15,568 nt of DNA from SMAG-U1939 sp035763125. Lineage in GTDB: Bacteria > Chloroflexota > Ktedonobacteria > Ktedonobacterales > JADMIN01. The notes beneath the pieces were generated by a model. The model did no database searches. It saw nothing but the letters and a program-made list of their open reading frames with translations, and was not told the DNA's origin. The position numbers were made by a program, and so were the translations under genes. Location: contig DASUBU010000096.1 of the NCBI GenBank assembly GCA_035763125.1, positions 1 to 15,568 on the forward strand. Reading direction: 5' to 3'. The stretch's first letter is position 1. Each line of letters begins with the position of its first letter. Below, piece by piece: positions 1 through 6,611 of the stretch.

Positions 1-22
1 CTGATGCAATTGGAGCCCAAGG

Positions 23-916
23 ATGGCAGTGATAGATGTGGTGATCCCAACGTATCGCCGCAAGACCGGCCTGGCGGTGGTACTGGCGAGTCTGCTTGGC
101 CAGACTTTCCACGATTTCAGCGTGATCGTCTCGGACCAGACCCCCAACGACGAGCAGTACCTCGAGAGCATCGAAATCCAGACGCTCACTCGGGCGCTGC
201 GCTGGCATGGCCATGACGTCGCGCTACACCATCATCTGCCGCGGCGCGGCATGGCCGAGCAGCGACAATTCCTGCTCGAACAAGCCAGCGCGCCGTACTT
301 GCACTTCCTCGATGACGATGTGCTGCTCGATCCGCCGGTCTTGCAGCGCATGCTCGACGTGCTGCGCAGTGAGGGCTGCGGATTCGTCGGCTGTGCGGCA
401 GCCGGACTGGAGTACGTGGGGGACTTGCGCCCACACCAGCAGCACATCGAGCGTTGGGAGGGGCCGGTGACGCCAGAGCCCTTCACACCGGACGACATTC
501 CCTGGGATCGCCACAAGGTGAACAATGCCGCGAACCCGCTGCATCTGGAGCGCAAGCTTGCCCAGGATGGACGGCCTGTGCGCTACAAGGTGGCCTGGGT
601 CGGCGGGGCCAACGTGCTCTACGACCGGCACAAACTGCTCGACGTCGGCGGCTTCTCATTCTGGCAGCGCCTGCCAGCCGAGCATGCGGGCGAGGAGGTG
701 GTCGTGCAGTTCCTGCTCATCCGCGCGTATGGCGGCTGTGGGCTGCTGCCCTCGGGCACCTACCACCTGGGCTTGCCAACCTCCATCGAGGATCGCCGTG
801 CCAATGCGACCGCGCTCTTCACCGAGCTGCTGGCCGAGCGCGAGGCGAAAGTGGGCGGCAAGGCATACGAGGCAACTGGACGTGAGGATGAGCTATCAGA
901 AAGGACGATCGTATGA
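23..916 (+). CDS. GT2-family glycosyltransferase
   Basis: This 297-residue protein should transfer a sugar from a nucleotide-sugar donor to a glycan or lipid acceptor in the cytoplasm. It opens with the typical family 2 GT-A start VDVVIPTYRR-like stretch (residues 4-13), followed by a Rossmann-like alpha/beta region. An acidic DDD triad (97-99, in HFLDDDVLLD) is the expected metal/nucleotide-binding DXD. A GGAN segment (194-197) and a GEE acidic pair (222-224) fit the acceptor side and catalytic base of GT2 enzymes. No membrane helix is evident. GGAG at 12-15, seven bases upstream, supports this ATG. Its stop overlaps the next start as ATGA, so it is translationally coupled to the SDR gene. 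The two downstream heptose genes suggest a heptose or modified-sugar substrate, which is inference. The operon probably begins left of the window. Confidence 0.88.
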   Translation: MAVIDVVIPTYRRKTGLAVVLASLLGQTFHDFSVIVSDQTPNDEQYLESIEIQTLTRALRWHGHDVALHHHLPRRGMAEQRQFLLEQASAPYLHFLDDDVLLDPPVLQRMLDVLRSEGCGFVGCAAAGLEYVGDLRPHQQHIERWEGPVTPEPFTPDDIPWDRHKVNNAANPLHLERKLAQDGRPVRYKVAWVGGANVLYDRHKLLDVGGFSFWQRLPAEHAGEEVVVQFLLIRAYGGCGLLPSGTYHLGLPTSIEDRRANATALFTELLAEREAKVGGKAYEATGREDELSERTIV

Positions 917-1662
917 CCATGAAGAAACACACGCTAGCGGGGAGAGTGGCGTTGGTGACGGGCGCTGGCAGCGGGCTGGGCGCCGCGACGGCGCTGGCGC
1001 TGGCGCTGGAGGGCGTGGACGTTGCCTGCGTAGACGTTGACGCGGCAGGGGCCGAGCGGGTTTCAACTCACATACGCGGGCAGGCGGCGACGAGCCTGGC
1101 GATTGGCTGCGACGTCAGCGACGAGGCGGCAGTTTTCGCCGCCGTCGAGACGACGGTCGGGCGGCTGCGGCGGGTGGATATCGTCGTCAACTGTGCGGCG
1201 ATTGACTACACCCTCCCGGTCGCTCAGATGAGTGTCGAGCAGTGGGACAGAGTTGTCGCCGTGAATCTGCGCGCGCCGTTCCTCTTCGCCAGGGCCGCGC
1301 TGCCTCACATGCAGGCGCAGAAGTGGGGCTACTTCGTCAATATCGCCTCGACCGCCGCCACGCGCGCCTGGGCCAACGCCGCCGCCTATCACGCGACCAA
1401 ATGGGGGCTGGTCGGCTTCAGCCGCGCCCTGGGCGTCGAGGGACGCGCTGACGGCATCCGCGTGACAACCGTCATCCCCGGCGGCATGCAGACCCACTTC
1501 TTCGACCGCTTTGTCGAGCAGGGCATCCCGATGCCCGATCCTGCCAACCTGCAAGACCCGGCCAACGTCGCGCGCGCGATTGTCTGCGCGCTCACCATGC
1601 CGCCCGAGACGGCCCTGCAGGAGATGATCGTCACACCCGTCACCGAGACCAGTTGGCCATAA
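913..1662 (+). CDS. Short-chain dehydrogenase/reductase (SDR)
   Basis: This 249-residue classical SDR is an NAD(P)-dependent oxidoreductase of hydroxyl/keto groups. The glycine-rich nucleotide motif TGAGSGLG is at residues 16-23, and NCAA (93-96) stands in for the usual NAAG. The catalytic set is S146, Y159 and K163 (YHATK), with the PGG loop at 189-191. Asp41 at the end of beta-2 is typical of NAD(H) preference. The size is normal for the family. The start overlaps the GT2 stop by four bases and has AAGGA at 901-905. Position between a glycosyltransferase and heptose genes suggests it reduces or oxidises a sugar intermediate, but the same fold includes 3-oxoacyl-ACP reductases, so the substrate is not settled by sequence. 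Confidence 0.9.
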   Translation: MTMKKHTLAGRVALVTGAGSGLGAATALALALEGVDVACVDVDAAGAERVSTHIRGQAATSLAIGCDVSDEAAVFAAVETTVGRLRRVDIVVNCAAIDYTLPVAQMSVEQWDRVVAVNLRAPFLFARAALPHMQAQKWGYFVNIASTAATRAWANAAAYHATKWGLVGFSRALGVEGRADGIRVTTVIPGGMQTHFFDRFVEQGIPMPDPANLQDPANVARAIVCALTMPPETALQEMIVTPVTETSWP

Positions 1663-1681
1663 TCGCAAGGGGGCAAGCTGT

Positions 1682-2800
1682 ATGGTTATCGCGCGCGCAC
1701 CGGTCCGCATCAGCTTCGCAGGCGGGGGTACCGACCTGGCATCATACTATTTGCGCCACGGCGGCCTGGTGGTGAGCGCCGCGATCGCCCGCTACAGCTA
1801 CGTGATTGCCGAGCGCCCGGCGGATGGTGGCATCTGGCTGCGCTCCGCCGACTACCACGCCTGGGAGACGTTTCCGCGCGGCGTGCTGCCACCGGTCGAG
1901 GAGCCGCTGCGGCTGCCCAAAGCCGCGGTCGAGGCTTTCGCGCCACATGGCTTGCGTGAGGTGGGTGTAGACCTCTTCCTCTCCTCCGAGATTCCGCCAG
2001 GCAGTGGTCTTGGTTCCTCCAGCGCGATGGCGGTGGCGCTCGTCCACGCGCTGGCTGGCTATCTTTGCCTGCCGCTTACTGCCGCGGCGGCGGCTGATAC
2101 CGCCTGCGGGCTGGAGATCGAGCGGCTCGGTATGCCGATTGGCCGGCAAGACCAGTACGCCAGCGCCTTCGGTGGCCTCAATTCCATCGAGTTCACCGCC
2201 GACGGCGTCACCGTCACCCCGCTCGATCTGCCAGCGGACACCGTCGCAGCGCTCTCTTCGCGGCTGCTGCTCTTCTCCACGGGCCGCACGCGCGACTCGG
2301 CGGGTATCCTCCGTCAGCAGAGCGCTGACAGCGCCAGCAAGCGCGACGTGATTGCCTCGCTGCACCGCATCAAAGATCTGGCAATCGAGATGCGTGACGC
2401 ACTGGCCGCCGAGCAGCTCGACCGTTTCGGCGAGTTGTTGCACACAGCATGGTTGACGAAGAAGCGGCTCTCGGGGCGCGTCTCGACCTCCGAGATCGAC
2501 CGCTGGTACGCAACTGCCCGTGAGGCGGGCGCGCTCGGCGGCAAGATCACCGGTGCTGGTGGGGGTGGCTTCTTGCTGCTCTACTGCCCGCGCCGGCGGC
2601 AGAAGGCGCTGCGAGCCGCGATGCGCGAGCGCGGCCTGGTCGAGTTGCCATTTGACTTCGATTTTGCTGGCGCGGGTCTCGTCATGGCGGGGCGGGCCAC
2701 CGACGAGCCAGCGCTGGAGCTTCCGCTACGAAGCCGCGCGGCAACGCTGAGCATGGAAGATCGCCCCTTCTCCTGGGCGCCAAAGGGAGGATCCCGATGA
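1682..2800 (+). CDS. hddA: D-glycero-D-manno-heptose 7-phosphate kinase (GHMP)
   Basis: This 372-residue GHMP kinase most resembles HddA, which phosphorylates heptose 7-phosphate at C1 on the route to nucleotide-activated heptose. Motif 1 is RAPVRISFAGGGTDL (5-19). The ATP-binding loop PPGSGLGSSSA is at 105-115, and GRQDQYASAFGG (154-165) carries the likely catalytic Asp157. Motif 3 is GKITGAGGGGFLLLY (287-301). The RISFAGGGTDL form is characteristic of HddA rather than galactokinase or mevalonate kinase. Fucokinase-like activity is the main alternative. AAGGGGG at 1667-1673 lies eight bases before the ATG. A tail of about 35 residues follows the kinase fold. Its stop overlaps the start of the isomerase gene (ATGA at 2797), consistent with consecutive steps of one pathway. 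Confidence 0.85.
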   Translation: MVIARAPVRISFAGGGTDLASYYLRHGGLVVSAAIARYSYVIAERPADGGIWLRSADYHAWETFPRGVLPPVEEPLRLPKAAVEAFAPHGLREVGVDLFLSSEIPPGSGLGSSSAMAVALVHALAGYLCLPLTAAAAADTACGLEIERLGMPIGRQDQYASAFGGLNSIEFTADGVTVTPLDLPADTVAALSSRLLLFSTGRTRDSAGILRQQSADSASKRDVIASLHRIKDLAIEMRDALAAEQLDRFGELLHTAWLTKKRLSGRVSTSEIDRWYATAREAGALGGKITGAGGGGFLLLYCPRRRQKALRAAMRERGLVELPFDFDFAGAGLVMAGRATDEPALELPLRSRAATLSMEDRPFSWAPKGGSR

Positions 2801-3477
2801 GGATGCACGATGAGATTACAGCCTACTGGGACGATCTGCGCCATACGCTGGCCGCGATGCCGTTGCCGCTCGTCTCGCAGACAGCCGAGTTGCTGCTGGC
2901 GTGCCATCGGCGTGGCGGGACCATCTTTGTGCTGGGCAACGGCGGCAGCGCCGCGACCGCCTCGCACTTCGCCTGCGACCTGGCCAAGGGCACGCGCGCC
3001 GACGGCGTGGCGGCCTTCCGTGTGTTCCCGCTGACCGATAACATGCCCCTGGTGACGGCCTGGGCTAACGACGTGAGCTACGAGCGCGTTTTCGCCGAGC
3101 AGCTTGGCGCGCTGGTGCGGCCTGGCGATGTGGCGGTGCTGATCAGCGGCAGTGGCAACTCGCCCAATGTGCTCGCCGCGGCCAGGACGGCGCGCAGCGC
3201 CGGCGCGTTGACCATCGCCTGGACCGGCGCGACCGGCGGCAAGCTGGCGCGGCTGGCGGAGGTGGTCGTGCGTGTGCCGTCGCCCTCCATCGAGCAGGTC
3301 GAGGACGCTCACTTGATGCTGGCGCACAGCGTGTGCGTCGCGCTGCGCGCTCGCCTGCGCGCGCTAGGCTTCGACTCGGCTGCCCGCCCGCGTCGGCGTG
3401 CCATGCCGCGCGCCATCTCCGAACTAGTGGCGACGGAGGCCGCGTACGACGATGTCAGCGCCGAGGCGGCGCAGTAG
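2797..3477 (+). CDS. gmhA: Phosphoheptose isomerase (SIS domain)
   Basis: This 226-residue SIS-fold protein should convert sedoheptulose 7-phosphate to D-glycero-D-manno-heptose 7-phosphate, the substrate of the upstream kinase. The phosphate-binding LGNGGSAATASHF is at 46-58 and the second SIS loop SGSGNSPN at 117-124. The C-terminal helix motif EQVEDAHLMLAH is at 166-177. Compared by eye with E. coli GmhA, the metal-site positions read H57, D61 (Glu in E. coli), E169 (Gln in E. coli) and H177. About 35 Ala/Arg-rich residues extend beyond the fold after Gly191. AAGGGAGG at 2783-2790, six bases ahead, supports the start. The gene ends six bases from the convergent propeller gene. DiaA-like SIS proteins are related, but pairing with hddA favours GmhA. 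Confidence 0.85.
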   Translation: MRMHDEITAYWDDLRHTLAAMPLPLVSQTAELLLACHRRGGTIFVLGNGGSAATASHFACDLAKGTRADGVAAFRVFPLTDNMPLVTAWANDVSYERVFAEQLGALVRPGDVAVLISGSGNSPNVLAAARTARSAGALTIAWTGATGGKLARLAEVVVRVPSPSIEQVEDAHLMLAHSVCVALRARLRALGFDSAARPRRRAMPRAISELVATEAAYDDVSAEAAQ

Positions 3478-3483
3478 GTAGCG

Positions 3484-5112
3484 TCAGCGTGGCAGCAGCG
3501 ACCCGCTCCAGAGGGTGATCTGGGCCAGTTCAGTGTCGAAGATGGCCAACTGCTTCCCATCTGGCGACCATCGCAGTGCGTTGGGCTGGTTCTCGAGGAA
3601 TGGCCCCTGATTCGGCCCGCCCGGCGGTGGCAGCGACGCCACTTGCCTGCCAGTCGCGCAGTCGAAGAGCAAGACGGCATGGTCAGGCGTGCTCGCGTTC
3701 ACGGCCAGCAGTCTGCCATCTGGGCGCCACGCCACCAGCACGCCCGGCTCCCCGAAGGTGGCGAAGCCAGGGAGTGACAGTGCTTTCCGCAGCCCAGCGT
3801 CACGGATGGGGATCAGTGGCGCCTGTGCCCAACCATACGGCATCAGTTTCGCTGGGTTGGGCGCGGGGAGATCTGGGGCGACCAGCAGCCCCGCGATGGC
3901 GACTCGTTCGGCCAGATAGCGTCCGTCCGGCGACCAGGCAGTCGCATCGGTCGCCAGCCATGGCGCCCTCAGGTCAGCTTGGCCACCTTGCACTGGGGGT
4001 AGGCCACTGAACACGATCCCTGCCTGCCACAGCGAGAGCACCTGGCCTCCGCGCAGTGAGCCAATTGCCGTGAGGCTGGCTGGCGTTGCTGGTGGCGAGG
4101 ATGAGAGCGGCTCCTGTGGTGTAAAGGCACCATTGCTTGCCCACGCATAGCTGAGCGCGGGCGGCAGGCTGGCGAAGGGGGACGGCCCGGCGGCGGCCTG
4201 GCCGGCCAGCGCTACCGGCGCGGAACCCTCGACGCCCCAGACCGTCGTCGCCGGTTGGTTCTGGTCCACCTGGCGCATCGCCACCTGTGGGTTGTGGCCC
4301 GCGGAATCGTACAGCACGATGCCATCCATCACGTTGCCAGCCGGCTGCGCCATCGTCGAGCCATCGGGATGTGCAAGCGCCGTTATGACGAAGATGCTGA
4401 AGCTGACAGCCATACGATGTCCGTTCGGCGACCACAACACATGCGCGTAGTTGACGCCCAGGTAGCGCCGCGCCGATAGGCCGATGGTTGCGAGTTTCGC
4501 CTCCACGGCTGGTGGCACCGTGATCAGCGGCAAGATGGCGTCGTCGGGATGGATCTGGCTGAGCAGCCGACCGTTCCGTGTGTCATACAGATTTATGAGA
4601 CCAGGTGTCTGCAGCAGTTGACCAGTATAGAATGTCAGTGGCCCTGCGGTGTGCAATCCAGCCAATTCCTGTTCAGTGGCGCCGGGACAGCCCTGGCCGT
4701 ATCCGAGCACCGCGATCTCCTGGCCGTCCGGCGACCAGGCAATGTCGCGCGGACATTGAAGACCCGAGACAAGCACATTGATCGCAAGCGGAGCCGCGCG
4801 CTGTGCCCGGTTTTGATTGATCTGCATTCCGAAGTGGGAAACAATTACCGCGCCAAAGGCGAGCATTATGAGCACGGCAAGCCAGGTCTGCCAATTGCGC
4901 CATACCGCGCGCCTAGGCCGCGGCAGCTCAAACTCTCGTTCTAGCAACCTCCCGTCGACTGATTCGGGCTCAGAGGGCTCTGGTTCGCTGTCTCTCTGGT
5001 GTGCAGCAAAGTTGCTGATAATTGCGCGCCGGCGCTCGCGTTCTTCATCGTCTTGCACGTCGGAGTGTACTCTGTCAGCGGAGGATTCAGGATTGGGCTG
5101 AGTGTCAGACAT
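3484..5112 (-). CDS. Membrane-anchored WD40/TolB-like propeller protein
   Basis: This 542-residue protein appears to be a single-pass membrane protein with an outside beta-propeller. Residues 1-68 are a charged, Glu/Arg/Ser/Pro-rich cytoplasmic tail. Residues 71-94 form one hydrophobic helix (W71 to F94). The rest contains at least five blade-start motifs of the WSPDG type: AWSPDG 125-130, WSPNG 227-231, AWSPDG 392-397, AWRPDG 461-466 and RWSPDG 514-519. These occur in TolB/PD40-like propellers, usually scaffolds for protein contacts rather than enzymes. The gap from 231 to 392 is long and Pro/Ala/Ser-rich, so one or two blades may be degenerate. No enzymatic motif was recognised. The start ATG has only AAGG close upstream. 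It lies downstream of the small secreted-protein gene on the same strand, but 309 bases apart, so separate transcription is likely. Confidence 0.8.
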   Translation of the reverse strand: MSDTQPNPESSADRVHSDVQDDEERERRRAIISNFAAHQRDSEPEPSEPESVDGRLLEREFELPRPRRAVWRNWQTWLAVLIMLAFGAVIVSHFGMQINQNRAQRAAPLAINVLVSGLQCPRDIAWSPDGQEIAVLGYGQGCPGATEQELAGLHTAGPLTFYTGQLLQTPGLINLYDTRNGRLLSQIHPDDAILPLITVPPAVEAKLATIGLSARRYLGVNYAHVLWSPNGHRMAVSFSIFVITALAHPDGSTMAQPAGNVMDGIVLYDSAGHNPQVAMRQVDQNQPATTVWGVEGSAPVALAGQAAAGPSPFASLPPALSYAWASNGAFTPQEPLSSSPPATPASLTAIGSLRGGQVLSLWQAGIVFSGLPPVQGGQADLRAPWLATDATAWSPDGRYLAERVAIAGLLVAPDLPAPNPAKLMPYGWAQAPLIPIRDAGLRKALSLPGFATFGEPGVLVAWRPDGRLLAVNASTPDHAVLLFDCATGRQVASLPPPGGPNQGPFLENQPNALRWSPDGKQLAIFDTELAQITLWSGSLLPR

Positions 5113-5198
5113 ACCTTGGACTTTCCAGATAGGGGGCAGGAGTCCAGTGGCTGACGGCGCGCATTCCGACCATGCAGTCCACAGAGCTAGTCGCCCCG

Positions 5199-5227
5199 AT
5201 TAGAGGCCAGAGCGTAGTGCGCGTCTA
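5199..5227 (-). promoter_or_regulatory. Candidate promoter of the propeller gene
   Basis: On the minus strand, TAGACG (5227-5222, 4 of 6 to TTGACA) is followed by a 17-base spacer and TCTAAT (5204-5199, 5 of 6 to TATAAT). Transcription would start near 5192, giving a leader of about 80 bases before the ATG at 5112. Spacing is ideal but the -35 match is modest. Confidence 0.35.
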
Positions 5228-5235
5228 TCGGACCC

Positions 5236-5259
5236 GAGGCAGATGTGAAAATCTGCCTC
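5236..5259. repeat. Perfect 9-bp inverted repeat (hairpin)
   Basis: GAGGCAGAT (5236-5244) and ATCTGCCTC (5251-5259) are exact reverse complements around a six-base loop. The hairpin is 162 bases past the stop of the secreted-protein gene and just upstream of the candidate propeller promoter. There is no T-tract on either side, so it is not a classic Rho-independent terminator. It may protect a 3' end, act as an operator, or be a dispersed palindromic element. Confidence 0.55.
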
Positions 5260-5421
5260 ACCTACTCTTCGCTTGCGATTAGCAGGCTGCCGCAACTGGT
5301 GGCTGAAGCTCGGTCGAGATCGCGGTAGTCCACTGAAGATACACCGATTTGACAGATGCCTGCCTGATTAAGCGCTCTGGAACGACACTTCGCAGTCACG
5401 TTCAGAACCATGGGATGTCAT

Positions 5422-5934
5422 CTAGGGACACTGTGAGCCAGCCGTCAACCTGCCTAAATTGATGACGAAGTGAACATTGTAGATCTCCGCGCAGTAGGTG
5501 TAGGGCCCGCTGTACGTAGGCGTCGTGGCGGATATCTGGGTGCCATTTGGGCAAGACATGGTGCCGATAGAACCCGATGCGGATGCGGTTTCTACACCAA
5601 TCCCGTTGGCGTCGAGATCCACATTGAACGATGCGCTTGAACACGATACATTGGAACCGGTAATCACCATCTTGCCGACCCCTTGATGGATGTTCGTGTT
5701 GCATGTATAGTACTGGAGATAGACACTGTACGTCCCGACAACGACCGAGTTTATGGTGATGTTGCTGCTCTTGGATGCGGACGAAACCCAGAAGCAGGAC
5801 TGTGGACCCCGTGGCTTGGGTGTAATGTGCCCTAAACCCTGCGCCGACGCTGTGCCAGCAAGTCCATTGGCTATTACAAGCGCGAGGAATACGCACACAA
5901 CGGTATGTGTAAGGTAGCGCATGCGTGTCGACAT
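5422..5934 (-). CDS. Small secreted six-cysteine protein, unknown function
   Basis: This 170-residue protein is not a family I recognise. It has a clear Sec signal peptide: basic start (R4, R6), hydrophobic core about 11-27, and an ASA-Q cleavage site after residue 31. The mature part is rich in Ser, Thr, Gly and Asn, looks beta-sheet-forming, and has six cysteines (47, 78, 98, 128, 148, 169), enough for three disulfides. There is no second membrane helix, lipobox or LPxTG anchor, so it should be released or held by other contacts. The start is firm: AAGGAGG at 5946-5940 lies five bases before the ATG. Two 60-base lines inside the gene are about 47-50% GC by hand count, against roughly 72% in a glucokinase line, so it may have been acquired or evolve differently. 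A strong promoter lies upstream (6022-6050). Confidence 0.82.
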   Translation of the reverse strand: MSTRMRYLTHTVVCVFLALVIANGLAGTASAQGLGHITPKPRGPQSCFWVSSASKSSNITINSVVVGTYSVYLQYYTCNTNIHQGVGKMVITGSNVSCSSASFNVDLDANGIGVETASASGSIGTMSCPNGTQISATTPTYSGPYTYCAEIYNVHFVINLGRLTAGSQCP

Positions 5935-6021
5935 GGTTTCCTCCTTGCTAGGTAGGCGCGCTTGATCGAAGTCACCAGCATTGGTTCGATGTGGGTCTGC
6001 TCCAGCCCATCCGACAAAGCA

Positions 6022-6050
6022 AGTGTACTTGAACTGAACTTGCCTGTCAA
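6022..6050 (-). promoter_or_regulatory. Sigma-70-type promoter of the secreted-protein gene
   Basis: On the minus strand a perfect TTGACA (6050-6045) is followed by a 17-base spacer and TACACT (6027-6022, 4 of 6 to TATAAT). Transcription should start near 6015, leaving a leader of about 80 bases that ends in AAGGAGG and the ATG at 5934. The -10 box lies inside the near-palindrome CAAGTGTACTTG (6020-6031), a possible repressor site. This is the best promoter match in the window. Confidence 0.65.
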
Positions 6051-6272
6051 TACTCTGGTTGACTCATGAAACCGCAGGCAGTGCTCGACCTATTGATATG
6101 GGTGTCGATCACGCGTAGCATCCGCTTATGACACATCTGTCCTTTCTGTTCACCTACTCTGGTAACTCGACCGACCGGACGCATGATCTCTGTCCCATGC
6201 ACTCATGGCGCTCTCCGACGGTAACTTGCACTCGTGGGTTAGCGGACGTAACGCCACCGCCAGCAGGCGAGA

Positions 6273-6298
6273 CTGAAGTTCAGGCGTGATGCGCCTGC
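6273..6298 (+). repeat. Alternative hairpins in the anti-sigma leader
   Basis: GCAGGCG (6273-6279) and CAGGCG (6281-6286) can each pair with the single copy of CGCCTGC (6292-6298). The pairings are mutually exclusive: a 6-bp stem with a 5-base loop, or a 7-bp stem with a 12-base loop. The structure covers the more upstream GTG/ATG codons at 6286-6291, which favours the ATG at 6346 as the true start. No regulatory role is shown. Confidence 0.3.
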
Positions 6299-6345
6299 CA
6301 CATAAGCAAGACTCCCGCGCATATGCAAGAAAGCGAGCGGCGGCG

Positions 6346-6594
6346 ATGACGGTGGACGATCTCACCTGCCGGGCAGTGGCCGGGCTGCTCACCGAATACC
6401 TCGAAGGCGCCCTGCCGGCCAGCGAGCGCTCTCGCCTGGAACAGCACCTGGCGACCTGTCCCAATTGTACCTGCTACTTCGACTCACTGCGCCTGACCAT
6501 CCGGCTGTTGGGTATGCTTCCGCCAGAATCAATCGCGCCTGAGCTGATGGAACGGCTGCTGGCGGCGTTTCGCGGCTGGCGAGCGGCCGACTAG
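6346..6594 (+). CDS. Orphan zf-HC2 anti-sigma-like protein
   Basis: This 82-residue cytoplasmic protein has the zinc-binding anti-sigma pattern of the zf-HC2/ZAS type: Cys8, then H34-x3-C38-x2-C41, with an extra Cys43. Such domains bind region 2 or 4 of an ECF sigma factor and block RNA polymerase. There is no membrane helix, so it would be a soluble anti-sigma factor. It aligns without gaps to the product of 8524-8775, with about 30 of 75 positions identical by my count, so the two are paralogues. Unlike that copy, it has no sigma gene beside it. An open frame reaches back to 6286, but the shorter start matches the paralogue's length and places the first Cys at the same position. It ends 17 bases from the convergent glucokinase gene. 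Confidence 0.72.
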   Translation: MTVDDLTCRAVAGLLTEYLEGALPASERSRLEQHLATCPNCTCYFDSLRLTIRLLGMLPPESIAPELMERLLAAFRGWRAAD

Positions 6595-6611
6595 CCTGCC
6601 GAGTCGTTGGC

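Larger units (their letters stand above)
5113..5421. other. Intergenic region, 309 bases
   Basis: This gap separates two minus-strand genes. It holds a perfect 9-bp hairpin (5236-5259) and a candidate minus-strand promoter just downstream of it (5199-5227). I see no convincing small gene and no tRNA-like cloverleaf. Base composition is more AT-rich than in neighbouring genes. The 5260-5421 portion shows nothing I can name. Confidence 0.6.
5935..6345. other. Divergent intergenic region, 411 bases
   Basis: The region lies between the secreted-protein gene (minus) and the orphan anti-sigma gene (plus). It contains the secreted gene's Shine-Dalgarno sequence and promoter, a short palindrome over the -10 box, and alternative small hairpins near 6273-6298. 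I found no convincing plus-strand sigma-70-type promoter for the anti-sigma gene and no RNA gene. The open frame extending upstream from 6346 to 6286 is probably leader. Confidence 0.6.

Noticed and set aside
4..216. Open frame overlapping the start of the glycosyltransferase gene
   Set aside because: It runs out of frame inside the GT2 gene, and its Arg/Pro-rich product shows no family features. An upstream gene may end near base 30 in another frame, but too little is visible to call it.
1742..3327. Long minus-strand frames opposite the kinase and isomerase genes
   Set aside because: They mirror well-supported GC-rich genes and encode Arg/Ala/His-rich products without motifs, as expected for antisense shadows.
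3458..3472. GC-rich 6-bp hairpin at the end of gmhA as a terminator
   Set aside because: It lies inside the coding sequence, has a three-base loop and no T-tract; such repeats are frequent at this GC content.
5117..5146. TGGACT/AGTCCA inverted repeat ahead of the propeller start
   Set aside because: Six-base arms with an 18-base loop are weak and expected by chance.
5349..5354. Plus-strand TTGACA in the 5113-5421 gap
   Set aside because: No -10-like sequence occurs at 16-18 bases and no plus-strand gene follows.
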